64,000 nucleotides of DNA from Motiliproteus coralliicola (GTDB taxonomy: Bacteria; Pseudomonadota; Gammaproteobacteria; Pseudomonadales; Balneatricaceae), in NCBI RefSeq assembly GCF_003345655.1, contig NZ_QQOH01000003.1, forward strand, positions 558,001 to 622,000, written 5' to 3'. Below are positions 1-8,807 of the stretch, one piece after another. The position numbers and the translations under genes were made by a program. The notes below the pieces were generated by a model. That model was not told the DNA's origin. It ran no database searches and worked only from the letters and a program-made list of their open reading frames with translations. Numbering within the stretch: position 1 is the first letter of the stretch; every line of letters begins with the position of its first letter.

Positions 1-1061
1 TTGATCGGGATCCCAGTGGCTTTTCCGGCATCGATCGAACTCGTGGTGGACGTCTACACCTGGAAACCAGTGCCAGTATCCCCTTCGAGCGCTCATGGGG
101 TTATATCAAACCCAAGGTTCGCCTGACCCAGACCCAGTACAGCCTCAACGACCAACCCAGCGGTTTTGATAGCAGCCCGGTACGGACCATTCCCCTGTTG
201 AGCCTCGATAGTGGGCTCTATTTCGATCGCTACTTCGATTTCGCCGAGCAGCAATACACCCAGACTCTGGAACCCCGGCTGTATCTGCTGGAAGTTCCGT
301 TTGAGGACCAGAGCGAACTACCAACGTTCGACTCCTCCGAGCTAACCTTCGGATTCAATCAGCTGTTCCGCGACAACCGCTTCAGCGGCTACGACCGTAT
401 CGGCGATACCCGCCAGGCCACCCTGGGCCTGACTAGCCGGCTACTGGACAACGATGGCCGCGAACTGGCAAACGCCAGCATCGGCCAGATCCACTATTTC
501 AAGGATCGAAAAGTTCGCCTAGACAATAGTTCCGGGATTCTGACCGATCGAACCTCCAACCTGGCCGCCGAAGCCACCGTCAACTTCACCCGCCAACTGC
601 GTCTGCGTGCCGATGCCGAGTGGGACCGAGATGCCCGCCAGAACCTGGTACGCAACTTCAAGTTGACCTACCAATCCGATATCGACCATGTAATCAACCT
701 TGGCTACCGTTTTACCCGGGACTCAGTTGAGCAGACCGACCTGTCATGGATCTGGCCGCTGAATCCGCAGTGGAGTGTGCTCGGCCGCTGGCAGCATGAC
801 TGGGAAGCCAAGGATGCCATCGATACCATCCTCGGCTTTGAGTACGAAAACTGCTGCTGGCAGATCCGCACCATCTACCGCGAATGGATCACCTCAGACA
901 GCACCGATCGACGCAAAGATGGAATTTTCCTGCAATTTGAACTCAAAGGATTGGGGGGCATCGGTACCCGCGCGGTTGGCGACAGCGGTACCAAGGCAAG
1001 AAGTTTCTTGAAAGAGATCACCGGTTTTGAAGAGCGTAGCGACCATGATGAAACCAATTAA
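1..1061 (+). CDS. lptD: LptD, LPS-assembly outer-membrane protein (C-terminal part)
   Basis: LptD is the outer-membrane beta-barrel that, with the lipoprotein LptE, inserts lipopolysaccharide into the outer leaflet. The reading frame is already open at the window edge (frame starting at base 3), so only the C-terminal ~350 residues of the barrel are present. Alternating polar and aromatic residues typical of beta-strands run throughout. The adjacent cysteine pair in YENCCW (codons at about 852-857) matches the C-terminal cysteine pair that forms interdomain disulfides in E. coli LptD. The stop overlaps the start of surA, the standard enterobacterial order. The family assignment is secure; the N-terminal domain lies outside the window. 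Confidence 0.93.
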   Translation, partial: DRDPSGFSGIDRTRGGRLHLETSASIPFERSWGYIKPKVRLTQTQYSLNDQPSGFDSSPVRTIPLLSLDSGLYFDRYFDFAEQQYTQTLEPRLYLLEVPFEDQSELPTFDSSELTFGFNQLFRDNRFSGYDRIGDTRQATLGLTSRLLDNDGRELANASIGQIHYFKDRKVRLDNSSGILTDRTSNLAAEATVNFTRQLRLRADAEWDRDARQNLVRNFKLTYQSDIDHVINLGYRFTRDSVEQTDLSWIWPLNPQWSVLGRWQHDWEAKDAIDTILGFEYENCCWQIRTIYREWITSDSTDRRKDGIFLQFELKGLGGIGTRAVGDSGTKARSFLKEITGFEERSDHDETN

Positions 1062-2349
1062 CAGCTTGATCCGCGGCCTAGTGCCGGGGCTATTGTTCGG
1101 CCTGCTGAGCACCACCACCGTGGCCGTGGGGGCAGAAACCCCTCTGGACCGGGTCGTCGCCATCGTTGAAGACGACATTATTCTCGAAACCGAGCTGCAG
1201 CGTCGCAGCGATATCATTCGGCAACAAGTCGCCAAACGAAACACCCGCCTGCCCGATAACAACACCTTTATCCGTCAGGTGCTGTCAAAGATGATCATCG
1301 AACGGATCCAGATGCAGAAGGCCGCCGAGAGAGGCATCGTTGTATCAGATGCCGAGCTCAACGGCACCCTCGACCGGATTGCCGAAAGCAACGGTCTGAC
1401 GTTGCCTGAATTTAAGGCCCAGCTGGAGCAGGAGGGGCAGAACTATCTGGAAGTACGTGAACAGATCCGTACCGAGATGTTGCTGGCCCGAGTTCAGGAG
1501 CGCGTGGTCAACCAACGGGTCCAGGTCACCGAACAGGAGGTGAAAAACTTCCTCGCCTCCGAACAAGGGCAGAAGAGCGCCGAAGTCCAGCTGAACCTTA
1601 GCCATATCATGATCCCGGTACCCAATGGCGCCACCAGCGAGCAGTTGATTGCCGCCACCCGTCATGCGCGCGAAGTCTACCAGCAGCTTCTCAACGGCGA
1701 AGACTTCGGCCAGATGGCGATTGCCGTGTCGAAAAGCCCCGAAGCCCTCAAGGGCGGTGAGATCGGCTGGCGCAAGCCTTCCGAGCTACCCGAAGCTGCT
1801 GCTGAAGCCCTAGCCTCTCTGGACAAGGGCGAGATGACCGAACCGTTCCGGGTCGGTGGCGGGTTCCATATTCTAAAGATCAATAACAAGCGCGGCGGCC
1901 AGAAACAGATGATCGACCAGGCCCAAGTGCGCCACATCCTGATCAAACCCAACCAGATCCGCTCCGCCGAAGAGTCGGAATTGCAGATTCAGGAGCTGTT
2001 CCGTCGTCTAAATCGCGGCGAGGACTTTGCCATTCTAGCCAAGCAGTTCAGTGACGACCCTGGCAGCGGCAGCAAGGGTGGGGACCTGGGCTGGGTGATG
2101 GATGGCCAGATGGTACCAGAGTTCGAATCCACCATGCACGCAACCGCCACCGGTGAGATCAGCCCGCCGTTCCAGAGCCAGTTCGGCTGGCATATTCTGC
2201 AGGTAACCAATCGCCGCCAGCAGGATTTCGGCAAACAGATGATCGAGAACGAAGCTTATCAGACCCTGCGCAAGCGGAAGTACAGCGAAGGACTGTCGAA
2301 CTGGCTACGTGAAATCCACGCCCAGGCGTATATCGAGACAAAGCTGTAA
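1045..2349 (+). CDS. surA: SurA, periplasmic chaperone / peptidyl-prolyl isomerase
   Basis: SurA escorts unfolded outer-membrane proteins, including LptD, across the periplasm to the BAM complex. The ~434-residue product starts with a signal peptide (basic start, hydrophobic stretch ending near VGAE), followed by the SurA N-terminal chaperone domain. Two parvulin-type rotamase domains follow at roughly residues 175-275 and 285-390, recognisable from SHIMIPVP and RHILIKPN at their starts and GGDLGW in the second. Tandem ATG codons at 1045 and 1048 overlap the end of lptD by about 14-17 bases, so either could be the start; a TTG at 1027 is less likely. pdxA follows after 7 bases, suggesting one transcript. 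Confidence 0.95.
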   Translation: MMKPINSLIRGLVPGLLFGLLSTTTVAVGAETPLDRVVAIVEDDIILETELQRRSDIIRQQVAKRNTRLPDNNTFIRQVLSKMIIERIQMQKAAERGIVVSDAELNGTLDRIAESNGLTLPEFKAQLEQEGQNYLEVREQIRTEMLLARVQERVVNQRVQVTEQEVKNFLASEQGQKSAEVQLNLSHIMIPVPNGATSEQLIAATRHAREVYQQLLNGEDFGQMAIAVSKSPEALKGGEIGWRKPSELPEAAAEALASLDKGEMTEPFRVGGGFHILKINNKRGGQKQMIDQAQVRHILIKPNQIRSAEESELQIQELFRRLNRGEDFAILAKQFSDDPGSGSKGGDLGWVMDGQMVPEFESTMHATATGEISPPFQSQFGWHILQVTNRRQQDFGKQMIENEAYQTLRKRKYSEGLSNWLREIHAQAYIETKL

Positions 2350-2356
2350 TCATCCT

Positions 2357-3376
2357 ATGTCGCCCTGCTTTCGACTCGCCCTGACACCGGGAGAACCTGC
2401 CGGCATCGGCCCGGATCTCTGTGTCCAGCTGGCGCAACAGCCTCAGCCCCACCAACTGGTAGTGATTGGTAACGCTGAACTATTGCGCCAACGTGCCGAC
2501 ATCCTGAAGCTCGGTCTGCAGCTGCGTCCCTTTGAAGCCGATCAGGCACCACGACCGAGTCAAGCCGGTGAACTCTGGGTCTTGGATCTACCACTGGCCG
2601 AGGCCTGTGTGGCCGGACAACTCAATACCGCCAATGCCGATTACGTGCTGCAAAGCTTACGCATCGCCACCGACGGTTGTTTGAACGGTCAATTCGATGC
2701 GCTGATAACGGCTCCGGTACACAAGGGCGTCATTAACGACGCAGGCACGGCCTTTAGCGGCCATACCGAGTTTCTGATGGAACGTACCGGCTCTGAACAA
2801 GTGGTGATGATGTTGGCCACCGAAGGGCTGCGGGTCGCATTGGTGACGACGCACCTGCCACTGAGCCAGGTTCCGGCAGCCATCACACCCGAGCGAATTA
2901 CCCAGGTCAGTCGGATTCTCGATCACGACCTGCGCACCAAATTCGGCCTGCCCAGGCCACGGATTCTGGTCTGCGGCCTCAATCCGCACGCCGGTGAAGG
3001 CGGTCACCTGGGGCTGGAAGAACAGCAGATCATCGAGCCCACCCTGGCCCGCCTCAACGCTGAAGGGTTGAACCTGATCGGCCCGCTACCGGCTGATACG
3101 CTGTTTTGCGAGCATCACCTGGCCGACGCCGATGCAGTGCTGGCGATGTATCATGACCAGGGATTGCCGGTTCTAAAGCACAAAGGCTTCGGAAAAGCGG
3201 TTAATATTACCCTAGGGATGCCGATCATCCGCACCTCCGTCGACCATGGCACGGCTTTGGACCTGACCGGTAGCGGCCAGGCCGACAGCGGTAGCCTGGT
3301 TACCGCCATCCATTGTGCAGCCCAAATGGTTGAGGCTCGTGCGAATAGCGCCCAACGCCACAACAAACAACCGTAG
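2357..3376 (+). CDS. pdxA: PdxA, 4-hydroxythreonine-4-phosphate dehydrogenase
   Basis: PdxA oxidises 4-phosphooxy-threonine with NAD(P)+ in the DXP-dependent route to pyridoxal 5'-phosphate, in the cytoplasm. The 339-residue product begins [16 protein letters not shown], the standard PdxA N-terminus; this ATG lies just after the surA stop and is preferred over an upstream in-frame ATG inside surA. Metal-binding histidines are visible in SGHTEF and in AMYHDQGLP, and the [10 protein letters not shown] segment typical of the family follows. It sits in the conserved surA-pdxA-ksgA order. Length is normal for the family (about 330 residues). Confidence 0.95.
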   Translation: MSPCFRLALTPGEPAGIGPDLCVQLAQQPQPHQLVVIGNAELLRQRADILKLGLQLRPFEADQAPRPSQAGELWVLDLPLAEACVAGQLNTANADYVLQSLRIATDGCLNGQFDALITAPVHKGVINDAGTAFSGHTEFLMERTGSEQVVMMLATEGLRVALVTTHLPLSQVPAAITPERITQVSRILDHDLRTKFGLPRPRILVCGLNPHAGEGGHLGLEEQQIIEPTLARLNAEGLNLIGPLPADTLFCEHHLADADAVLAMYHDQGLPVLKHKGFGKAVNITLGMPIIRTSVDHGTALDLTGSGQADSGSLVTAIHCAAQMVEARANSAQRHNKQP

Positions 3377-3426
3377 CCAAAAGCCACGCAAAAGCGCGAT
3401 CATGCCCGCGCCCAGACAGGAAACCC

Positions 3427-4269
3427 ATGAAGCAGAGCTCGCTCGGCCATCAGGCGCGTAAGCGTTTCGGTCAGAACTTTCTCCAGAACCCCGGTATCAT
3501 CCGCCGGATTATCCGTGCCATTCACCCCAAACCAGGCCAGCACCTGGTCGAGATCGGCCCGGGATTGGGCGCCCTCACCGAGGAGCTACTGGCTGCAGCC
3601 GGAGAACTCGATGTGGTGGAGCTGGACCGTGACCTGATTCCGATTCTGCGCACCCAGTTCTTCCGCTATGAGCAGAATTTCCGCATTCATGAAGCCGATG
3701 CACTGAAATTCGATTTTGCCCAGCTGGCGAACGACGAACGCCCGCTGCGGGTCGTCGGCAACCTGCCCTACAACATCTCCACACCGCTGATCTTCCATCT
3801 GCTCAGCCACAGCGGGTTGATCGAAGATATGTATTTCATGCTGCAAAAAGAGGTGGTCGAACGGCTGGCGGCACACCCCGGTGACAGCGCCTACGGCCGC
3901 TTGAGCATCATGGCGCAGTACTACTGCGAGGTCTCGAACCTGTTTTTGGTCGGCCCAGAGGCCTTCCACCCCAAACCCAAGGTCGATTCGGCGATCGTCA
4001 AACTCAAGCCCTATCCGACCCCGCCGCACCTGGCCGACAATCCCAAGGATTTTGAGACCCTGGTCCGTACCGCCTTTACTCAACGCCGCAAGACCCTGCG
4101 CAACAATCTGAAGCAACTGCTGCCGGTTGAACTGATCGAAGAGGTCGGCATCGATCCCGGCATCCGCCCTGAACGGATCTCGTTGCCAGAGTTTGTAACC
4201 CTGGCCAACCGCTACAGTCTATACCTGCAGCAGCAGTCCCAATCCGAGTCGGAGAATACCCATGAGTGA
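3427..4269 (+). CDS. rsmA: RsmA (KsgA), 16S rRNA dimethyladenosine transferase
   Basis: This enzyme dimethylates two adjacent adenosines near the 3' end of 16S rRNA (A1518/A1519 in E. coli numbering) using S-adenosylmethionine and acts as a late check on 30S assembly. The 280-residue product contains the N-terminal RKRFGQNFL signature, the SAM-binding motif VEIGPGLGALT (about residues 40-50) and the catalytic motif NLPYNIS (about 115). The C-terminal helical domain with the RTAFTQRRKTLRNNL segment is present. AGGAAA lies just upstream of the ATG. Its end overlaps apaG by 8 bases, indicating translational coupling. Confidence 0.96.
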   Translation: MKQSSLGHQARKRFGQNFLQNPGIIRRIIRAIHPKPGQHLVEIGPGLGALTEELLAAAGELDVVELDRDLIPILRTQFFRYEQNFRIHEADALKFDFAQLANDERPLRVVGNLPYNISTPLIFHLLSHSGLIEDMYFMLQKEVVERLAAHPGDSAYGRLSIMAQYYCEVSNLFLVGPEAFHPKPKVDSAIVKLKPYPTPPHLADNPKDFETLVRTAFTQRRKTLRNNLKQLLPVELIEEVGIDPGIRPERISLPEFVTLANRYSLYLQQQSQSESENTHE

Positions 4270-4633
4270 GCCGATCAGTATCGACGTCAAGACCGACTAC
4301 CTCGACCATCAGTCCGATCCGGACAACCAGCGCTTTGTGTTCGCCTACCACATCACCATCAGCAACAACGGCGGCGAACCGGTCAAACTATTGAGCCGCT
4401 ACTGGCGCATCACCGACGGCGACCAGCATGTGCAGGAGGTCGAAGGCCAGGGTGTGGTTGGCGAGCAGCCCGAGATCGAACCCGGCGATAGCTACAGCTA
4501 CACCAGCGGCACCGTATTGCCGTCCGAAGTGGGAATCATGGAAGGCTACTACGTGATGCAAAACGCCTCGGGCGAACAGTTCCAGGCCCCGATCGACGCC
4601 TTCACCCTGGCGCTACCCCACGCACTGCACTAA
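4262..4633 (+). CDS. apaG: ApaG family protein
   Basis: A 123-residue ApaG protein, a small immunoglobulin-like beta-sandwich fold with no firmly established enzymatic role; E. coli apaG mutants have been linked to Co2+ and Mg2+ transport phenotypes. Family hallmarks visible are FAYHITISNNG, LLSRYWRITDG and VVGEQPEIEPG, plus the glycine-rich YYVMQNASGE near the end. The gene overlaps the ksgA stop by 8 bases and precedes apaH by 12 bases, matching the E. coli ksgA-apaG-apaH operon. Length is typical. Confidence 0.94.
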   Translation: MSEPISIDVKTDYLDHQSDPDNQRFVFAYHITISNNGGEPVKLLSRYWRITDGDQHVQEVEGQGVVGEQPEIEPGDSYSYTSGTVLPSEVGIMEGYYVMQNASGEQFQAPIDAFTLALPHALH

Positions 4634-4645
4634 AAGGACGATGCG

Positions 4646-5452
4646 ATGATCTATGCCGTCGGCGATCTTCAGGGCTGCCTGGATGAACTGCTCCAGCTCC
4701 TTGAGCAGGTCGGTTTTACAGACTCGGACCAGCTCTGGCTCACCGGCGACCTGGTCAATCGCGGTCCCAAGTCACTGGAAACCCTTCGCTTTATCAAGTC
4801 ACTCGGAGCCCAGGCCTGCACCGTGCTGGGTAACCATGACCTACACCTTCTGGCGGTCGCCCACGACAAGAAAAGCGTCGGCCGCAAAGATACCTTCGAT
4901 GAGATTCTTGCCGCACCGGACCGGCTCGAGCTGATGGAGTGGCTGCGCCACCTCCCCTTGCTGCACCACGATCAAGGCTACATGATGGTCCATGCTGGCA
5001 TCCCCCCAATCTGGGATCCGGACACCGCTGCCGCCTGTGCCGCGGAGATGGAGGAGGTACTGCAAGGCCCCAACGCCGCGGAGTTCTTTGCCAACATGTA
5101 CGGTAACAGCCCTGAGCGCTGGGATCCGTCTTTGGAAGGCCACGCCCGCCATCGGCTGATAACCAACTACCTGACCCGGATGCGCTTTTGCAGCGCCGAC
5201 GGCACTCTCGAGCTGGCCACCAAGACGGGGCCGACCAATCCACCGGAGGGCTTCGCTCCCTGGTTCAGCTTTGATAACCATCGTTGTGCCGACCAGCAAC
5301 TGCTGTTCGGTCATTGGGCCTCATTGGAAGGACGCGCCGGTCGCGACGGTTTTCATGCCCTGGACACCGGCTGTGTCTGGGGCGGCCAGCTGACCGCGCT
5401 ACGACTACAGGATCAATGCCTGTTTCAAGTCGCCAGCCCCGGTTACGCCTGA
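4646..5452 (+). CDS. apaH: ApaH, symmetrical bis(5'-nucleosyl)-tetraphosphatase
   Basis: ApaH splits Ap4A symmetrically into two ADP, and family members also remove Np4 caps from RNA, a stress-linked activity. The 268-residue product is a metallophosphoesterase. GDLQGCLDEL (about residues 6-15), GDLVNRGP (about 34-41), GNHDLHLL (about 61-68) and the later GHWASLEGR supply the metal-binding Asp, Asn and His residues. An AAAGGA ribosome binding site precedes the ATG. It ends the lptD-to-apaH cluster; glpE begins 44 bases later on the same strand. Confidence 0.96.
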   Translation: MIYAVGDLQGCLDELLQLLEQVGFTDSDQLWLTGDLVNRGPKSLETLRFIKSLGAQACTVLGNHDLHLLAVAHDKKSVGRKDTFDEILAAPDRLELMEWLRHLPLLHHDQGYMMVHAGIPPIWDPDTAAACAAEMEEVLQGPNAAEFFANMYGNSPERWDPSLEGHARHRLITNYLTRMRFCSADGTLELATKTGPTNPPEGFAPWFSFDNHRCADQQLLFGHWASLEGRAGRDGFHALDTGCVWGGQLTALRLQDQCLFQVASPGYA

Positions 5453-5496
5453 GCTAAGCGGCTGCCACCCTTCAACCACTGCGCAGGAGTCATCGC

Positions 5497-5829
5497 ATGA
5501 CCGAATTCGAACAGATCGACGCCCAACGGGCCAAGGCCCTGATCGACCAAGGTGCCGCCCTGGCCGATATCCGAGATCCTGAGAGTTTTTCCCGCGCCCA
5601 CATACCCGGCGCGGTCCATCTGGGCAACAGCAACCTGCAGCAGTTTGTCGAAGAGTCCGATCTGGATCTGCCGCTGGTGGTCTACTGCTACCACGGCCTG
5701 AGCAGCCAGTCGGCGGCCCAGTTTCTGATCAGTCGCGGCTTCGAAGAGGTTTATAGCCTGGCCGGTGGTTTCGAAGGCTGGCAACAGCAATTTCCGCAAC
5801 ACTGCCAACCGGCATCGGATCCGAGCTGA
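5497..5829 (+). CDS. glpE: GlpE, single-domain rhodanese (thiosulfate sulfurtransferase)
   Basis: GlpE moves a sulfane sulfur from thiosulfate to cyanide or to thiols such as thioredoxin in the cytoplasm. The 110-residue product is one rhodanese domain. The active-site loop VYCYHGLSSQ carries the catalytic cysteine (about residue 66), preceded by DIRDPESFSRAHIPGA, the typical substrate-facing strand and helix. The C-terminal GGFEGWQQQFP closely resembles E. coli GlpE. An AGGAG motif lies upstream of the ATG. Its TGA overlaps the ATG of cca by one base, so the two are probably co-translated; a functional link to CCA addition is not obvious. Confidence 0.92.
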   Translation: MTEFEQIDAQRAKALIDQGAALADIRDPESFSRAHIPGAVHLGNSNLQQFVEESDLDLPLVVYCYHGLSSQSAAQFLISRGFEEVYSLAGGFEGWQQQFPQHCQPASDPS

Positions 5830-6947
5830 TGCAGACCTACCTGGTCGGCGGCGCCGTACGTGACCGCCTGCTCGGCATCGAGGTCTACGACCGTGACTGG
5901 GTCGTGGTCGGCGCTAGCGCCGAACAGATGTTGGCAGACGGCTTTGTGCCGGTGGGCAAGGACTTTCCGGTCTTTCTGCACCCCCAGACCCACGAAGAGT
6001 ACGCCCTGGCCAGGACCGAGCGCAAAACCGGCCATGGCTATGGTGGCTTCCAGTTTCACGCCGCCCCCGATGTCACCCTGGAGCAGGACCTGCTACGCCG
6101 CGACCTGACCATCAACGCGATGGCCGAGGATCAGCAGGGTCGGTTGATCGACCCCTACGGCGGCCAGCAGGATTTGGCCCAGCGATGCCTGCGCCATGTC
6201 TCTGCGGCCTTTGCCGAAGATCCGCTGCGGGTACTTCGCACGGCCCGGTTTCAAGCCCGTTTTCATCGGCTCGGTTTCCATATCGCCACCGAGACCCTGA
6301 AGCTGATGGCCCAGCTCAGCACCCAGGAGGAGCTTCAAGCCCTGTCCAGCGAGCGGGTCTGGAAGGAGACCGAACGCGCCCTCGGTGAAATCTCGCCGCA
6401 ACAGTTCTTTATCAGCCTGCAGCAATGCGGCGCGCTACGCCAGTTGATGCCGGAGCTGGACCTCAACCAATCGTTGAGCCGACTGCTACAGCAAGCCGCC
6501 GCCAAAGAACTCGACGACGAAGTTCGCTGGGCGTTGCTATGCCACCAGATTGCCGAAGAGAATGCACTCGCACAACTGCAACAGCGCCTCAAAACCCCTA
6601 AGCGTTTTCAACAGGGCGCGCAGCTGCTACAGCGCTTTCACGCGCTGTTGCAGCAACCGCTGACGGCCGACAGGATGATGGCTCTGTACCAAGGTCTGGA
6701 TCTATCCCGCCGCCCGGAGCGCTTGTTGCCTTTTACCCAGGCCTGTGAACTGATCTTTGAGGCACAGCCCGAATCACTGGAGCGTTGCCGCCAGCTTCCT
6801 GGGTTCGTTGACGGCATCAACCGGATCCAGCCACGGCAGTTGGTTCAACAGGGATTCAAGGGCGCTGCACTCGGTGAGGAGCTGCAACGCCGACGCCAAG
6901 AATGGCTGCAGCAGCGACTGGCTGACCCGACTGATAACCAGGAGTAA
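5829..6947 (+). CDS. cca: CCA tRNA nucleotidyltransferase with degenerate HD-like region
   Basis: Adds or repairs the 3'-terminal CCA of tRNAs from CTP and ATP without a nucleic acid template. The 372-residue product has GGAVRDRLLG (about 8-17) and YDRDWVVVG with the metal-binding Asp pair (about 19-26), then RRDLTINAMA (about 90-99), the class II signature. E. coli Cca (about 412 residues) carries a C-terminal HD phosphohydrolase domain. At the matching place here I read VRWALLCHQIAEEN, where the HD pair appears as HQ, and the histidine-rich stretch that should follow is missing. This is therefore probably a nucleotidyltransferase that has lost the HD hydrolase activity. The start overlaps the glpE stop. 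Confidence 0.93.
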   Translation: MQTYLVGGAVRDRLLGIEVYDRDWVVVGASAEQMLADGFVPVGKDFPVFLHPQTHEEYALARTERKTGHGYGGFQFHAAPDVTLEQDLLRRDLTINAMAEDQQGRLIDPYGGQQDLAQRCLRHVSAAFAEDPLRVLRTARFQARFHRLGFHIATETLKLMAQLSTQEELQALSSERVWKETERALGEISPQQFFISLQQCGALRQLMPELDLNQSLSRLLQQAAAKELDDEVRWALLCHQIAEENALAQLQQRLKTPKRFQQGAQLLQRFHALLQQPLTADRMMALYQGLDLSRRPERLLPFTQACELIFEAQPESLERCRQLPGFVDGINRIQPRQLVQQGFKGAALGEELQRRRQEWLQQRLADPTDNQE

Positions 6948-6954
6948 AAGCCCA

Positions 6955-7719
6955 ATGGATAACTCCACTCCGATCAAACCTGGTTTTGACAGCCCCGTCG
7001 CGCTGGTAACCGGTGCGGCCAGGCGGGTCGGCGCCTGCTTGGCCCGTCGACTGCACGGCGCCGGCTATCGGGTGGCGGTTCACTACAATCGTTCTCAAGC
7101 TGAAGCCGAGCTGCTGGTGGCCGAGCTCAATCGTATCGAGCCGGCCAGCGCTTGCTGTCTGAGCGCCGACCTGAACAATGCAGAGCAAGTACGCCAACTG
7201 GCCAACCGGGCACGGGATTACTGGCAACGGCTCGACCTGCTGGTCAACAACGCCTCAACCTTCTACCCCACCCCGCTGGCGCAGGCTGACCAAGCCCAAT
7301 GGGACGACCTGATCGGATCCAACCTGCAGGCTCCGCTGTGGCTATCGCAGGCCTTGGCCGACGAGCTGCAACAGCGTCAGGGGGCGATCGTAAATATCGT
7401 TGATGTCCATGCTCAGCGGCCGCTGAAGGGGTTTCCGGTCTATTCGGTCGCCAAGGCCGGGCTGACAATGCTGACCCAGTCACTGGCCAAGGAGCTGGCA
7501 CCCAAGGTACGCGTCAACGGCGTTGCCCCCGGACCGATACTGCCGCCGGAAGGCGCCGCCAAACGGGATAAGGAAGCGGAACAGAAAGCGCTCGACAGCA
7601 CCCTGCTGGGTCGTTACGGCTGCCCCGATGACATTGCCGACGCGGTGCTGTTTCTGGCCGGGCAGAACTTTATCACCGGCCAGATCCTGGCGGTCGACGG
7701 CGGCAAGTCGGTCTGCTGA
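6955..7719 (+). CDS. folM: Pteridine reductase, FolM-like SDR
   Basis: A 254-residue short-chain dehydrogenase/reductase. It has TGAARRVG (about residues 18-25) in place of the usual TGxxxGxG, with the Arg pair typical of pteridine reductases (FolM and trypanosomatid PTR1), which use NADPH to reduce dihydromonapterin or dihydrofolate. NNASTFYPT and the catalytic YSVAK motif (about 160-164) are present, and the C-terminus ends GQILAVDGGKSVC. The ATG at 6955 follows a GGAG motif shortly after the cca stop. folK and folB are convergent immediately downstream, supporting a pterin role. A general SDR function cannot be excluded. Confidence 0.87.
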   Translation: MDNSTPIKPGFDSPVALVTGAARRVGACLARRLHGAGYRVAVHYNRSQAEAELLVAELNRIEPASACCLSADLNNAEQVRQLANRARDYWQRLDLLVNNASTFYPTPLAQADQAQWDDLIGSNLQAPLWLSQALADELQQRQGAIVNIVDVHAQRPLKGFPVYSVAKAGLTMLTQSLAKELAPKVRVNGVAPGPILPPEGAAKRDKEAEQKALDSTLLGRYGCPDDIADAVLFLAGQNFITGQILAVDGGKSVC

Positions 7720-7758
7720 TTCCGACCCGACTGAAGCCGCTATTTTAGTAAACCAGCC

Positions 7759-8307
7759 TCAGTTACGCTGAAGCTGCTGGCCTTGCCATTCAAACGGCAC
7801 CGTCCAGAGTCGCTGGCGTTTTTTCGCATCCTTCTGTTGGTGGCTGTCGTAGTCCTGCCAAATATCGCCGTAGCTGCGCTGGGATACTGGATGTAAGTGC
7901 TCAGGGGCAATCTCAGCCAACGGCTGCAGTACAAAGGCATTGGTTAGGATTTCGTCCCGCGGCAGCTCGCCGCCACTGCCATCTTCCAGCCGAAATTCAC
8001 CGACAAAGTCGTCGTAGGTCAGGATATCGATATCCAGCGTCCGGGCGCTGAACTTGATTGCATTGCGACAGCGGTCGTTGTCATGTTCGATCTGGCGCAA
8101 CCGGCTGAACAGCTGCGGCAGCTCCAGCTCGGTCTCGATACCCACCACCAGGTTGTAAAATGGATCGCCGTCAAACCCCACCGCTTCGCTTTCGTACACG
8201 CTGGAGATCAATAGCTCTCCAAAATGCTGCTGCAGGGCATCCAGGCAAGCACTGATGTAACGCTGGCGCTCGATATTGCTACCGATGCTTAAAAACGCCT
8301 GGCTCAT
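7759..8307 (-). CDS. folK: FolK, 6-hydroxymethyl-7,8-dihydropterin pyrophosphokinase
   Basis: FolK transfers pyrophosphate from ATP to 6-hydroxymethyl-dihydropterin, the step before dihydropteroate synthase in folate synthesis. The 182-residue product starts MSQAFLSIGSNIERQ, the family N-terminus, and contains SARTLDIDILTYDD with the metal-binding aspartates, plus LPRDEILTNAFVLQPLAEIAPE. The chosen start overlaps the folB stop by 4 bases, the natural coupled arrangement; a longer in-frame extension upstream lies inside folB and looks non-homologous. It ends convergent to the pteridine reductase gene. Confidence 0.95.
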   Translation of the reverse strand: MSQAFLSIGSNIERQRYISACLDALQQHFGELLISSVYESEAVGFDGDPFYNLVVGIETELELPQLFSRLRQIEHDNDRCRNAIKFSARTLDIDILTYDDFVGEFRLEDGSGGELPRDEILTNAFVLQPLAEIAPEHLHPVSQRSYGDIWQDYDSHQQKDAKKRQRLWTVPFEWQGQQLQRN

Positions 8308-8663
8308 GCCGGCTTTTCTCCACGCTCGATGATCACTCCGACATCCTTGGCACCACGGACCGCACCCGGCTTGCCCAGTCGCAGCCGGATCCACGGAGTG
8401 GGAAATTCGCTCAACACGATCTCAGCGATCTCTTCGGCCATGGTTTCGACCAGCAGGAATTCACTCTGCTCGATAAAGGCGATCAAGCGCTTACTGACGG
8501 TCTTATAGCTGATGGTGTTGTCGATATCTTCGGTATTGGCGGCTCGACGGATATCGGTTGCCATCTCCAGATCGAGACTGACCCGCTGACGGATCTTACG
8601 CTCCCAATCGTAGATGCCGATGACCGTTTCCACTTCCAGTTCCTTGATATAAACAATGTCCAT
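8304..8663 (-). CDS. folB: FolB, dihydroneopterin aldolase
   Basis: FolB cleaves (and in some members epimerises) 7,8-dihydroneopterin to 6-hydroxymethyl-dihydropterin plus glycolaldehyde, giving the FolK substrate. The 119-residue product begins MDIVYIKELEVETVIGIYDWE, the family signature with the GIYDWE motif. It also has TISYKTVSKRLIAFIE and VETMAEEIAEIVL, typical of the octameric aldolase fold. It is first in a two-gene folB-folK unit, overlapping folK by 4 bases. plsY is divergent upstream, leaving about 140 bases for promoters. Confidence 0.95.
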   Translation of the reverse strand: MDIVYIKELEVETVIGIYDWERKIRQRVSLDLEMATDIRRAANTEDIDNTISYKTVSKRLIAFIEQSEFLLVETMAEEIAEIVLSEFPTPWIRLRLGKPGAVRGAKDVGVIIERGEKPA

Positions 8664-8807
8664 TAAGATCTCCTCGGGCAGACTGAATGATCGGGACCGA
8701 CTTTGGCCGCTTTTACATCATCGAACAGTTCTGCTACTAATGCATTATCAGCCTGCATGCTGCACAGCAGCAATTGTTGGCCCATTAATCAGACTTGGCA
8801 CAGCTCC

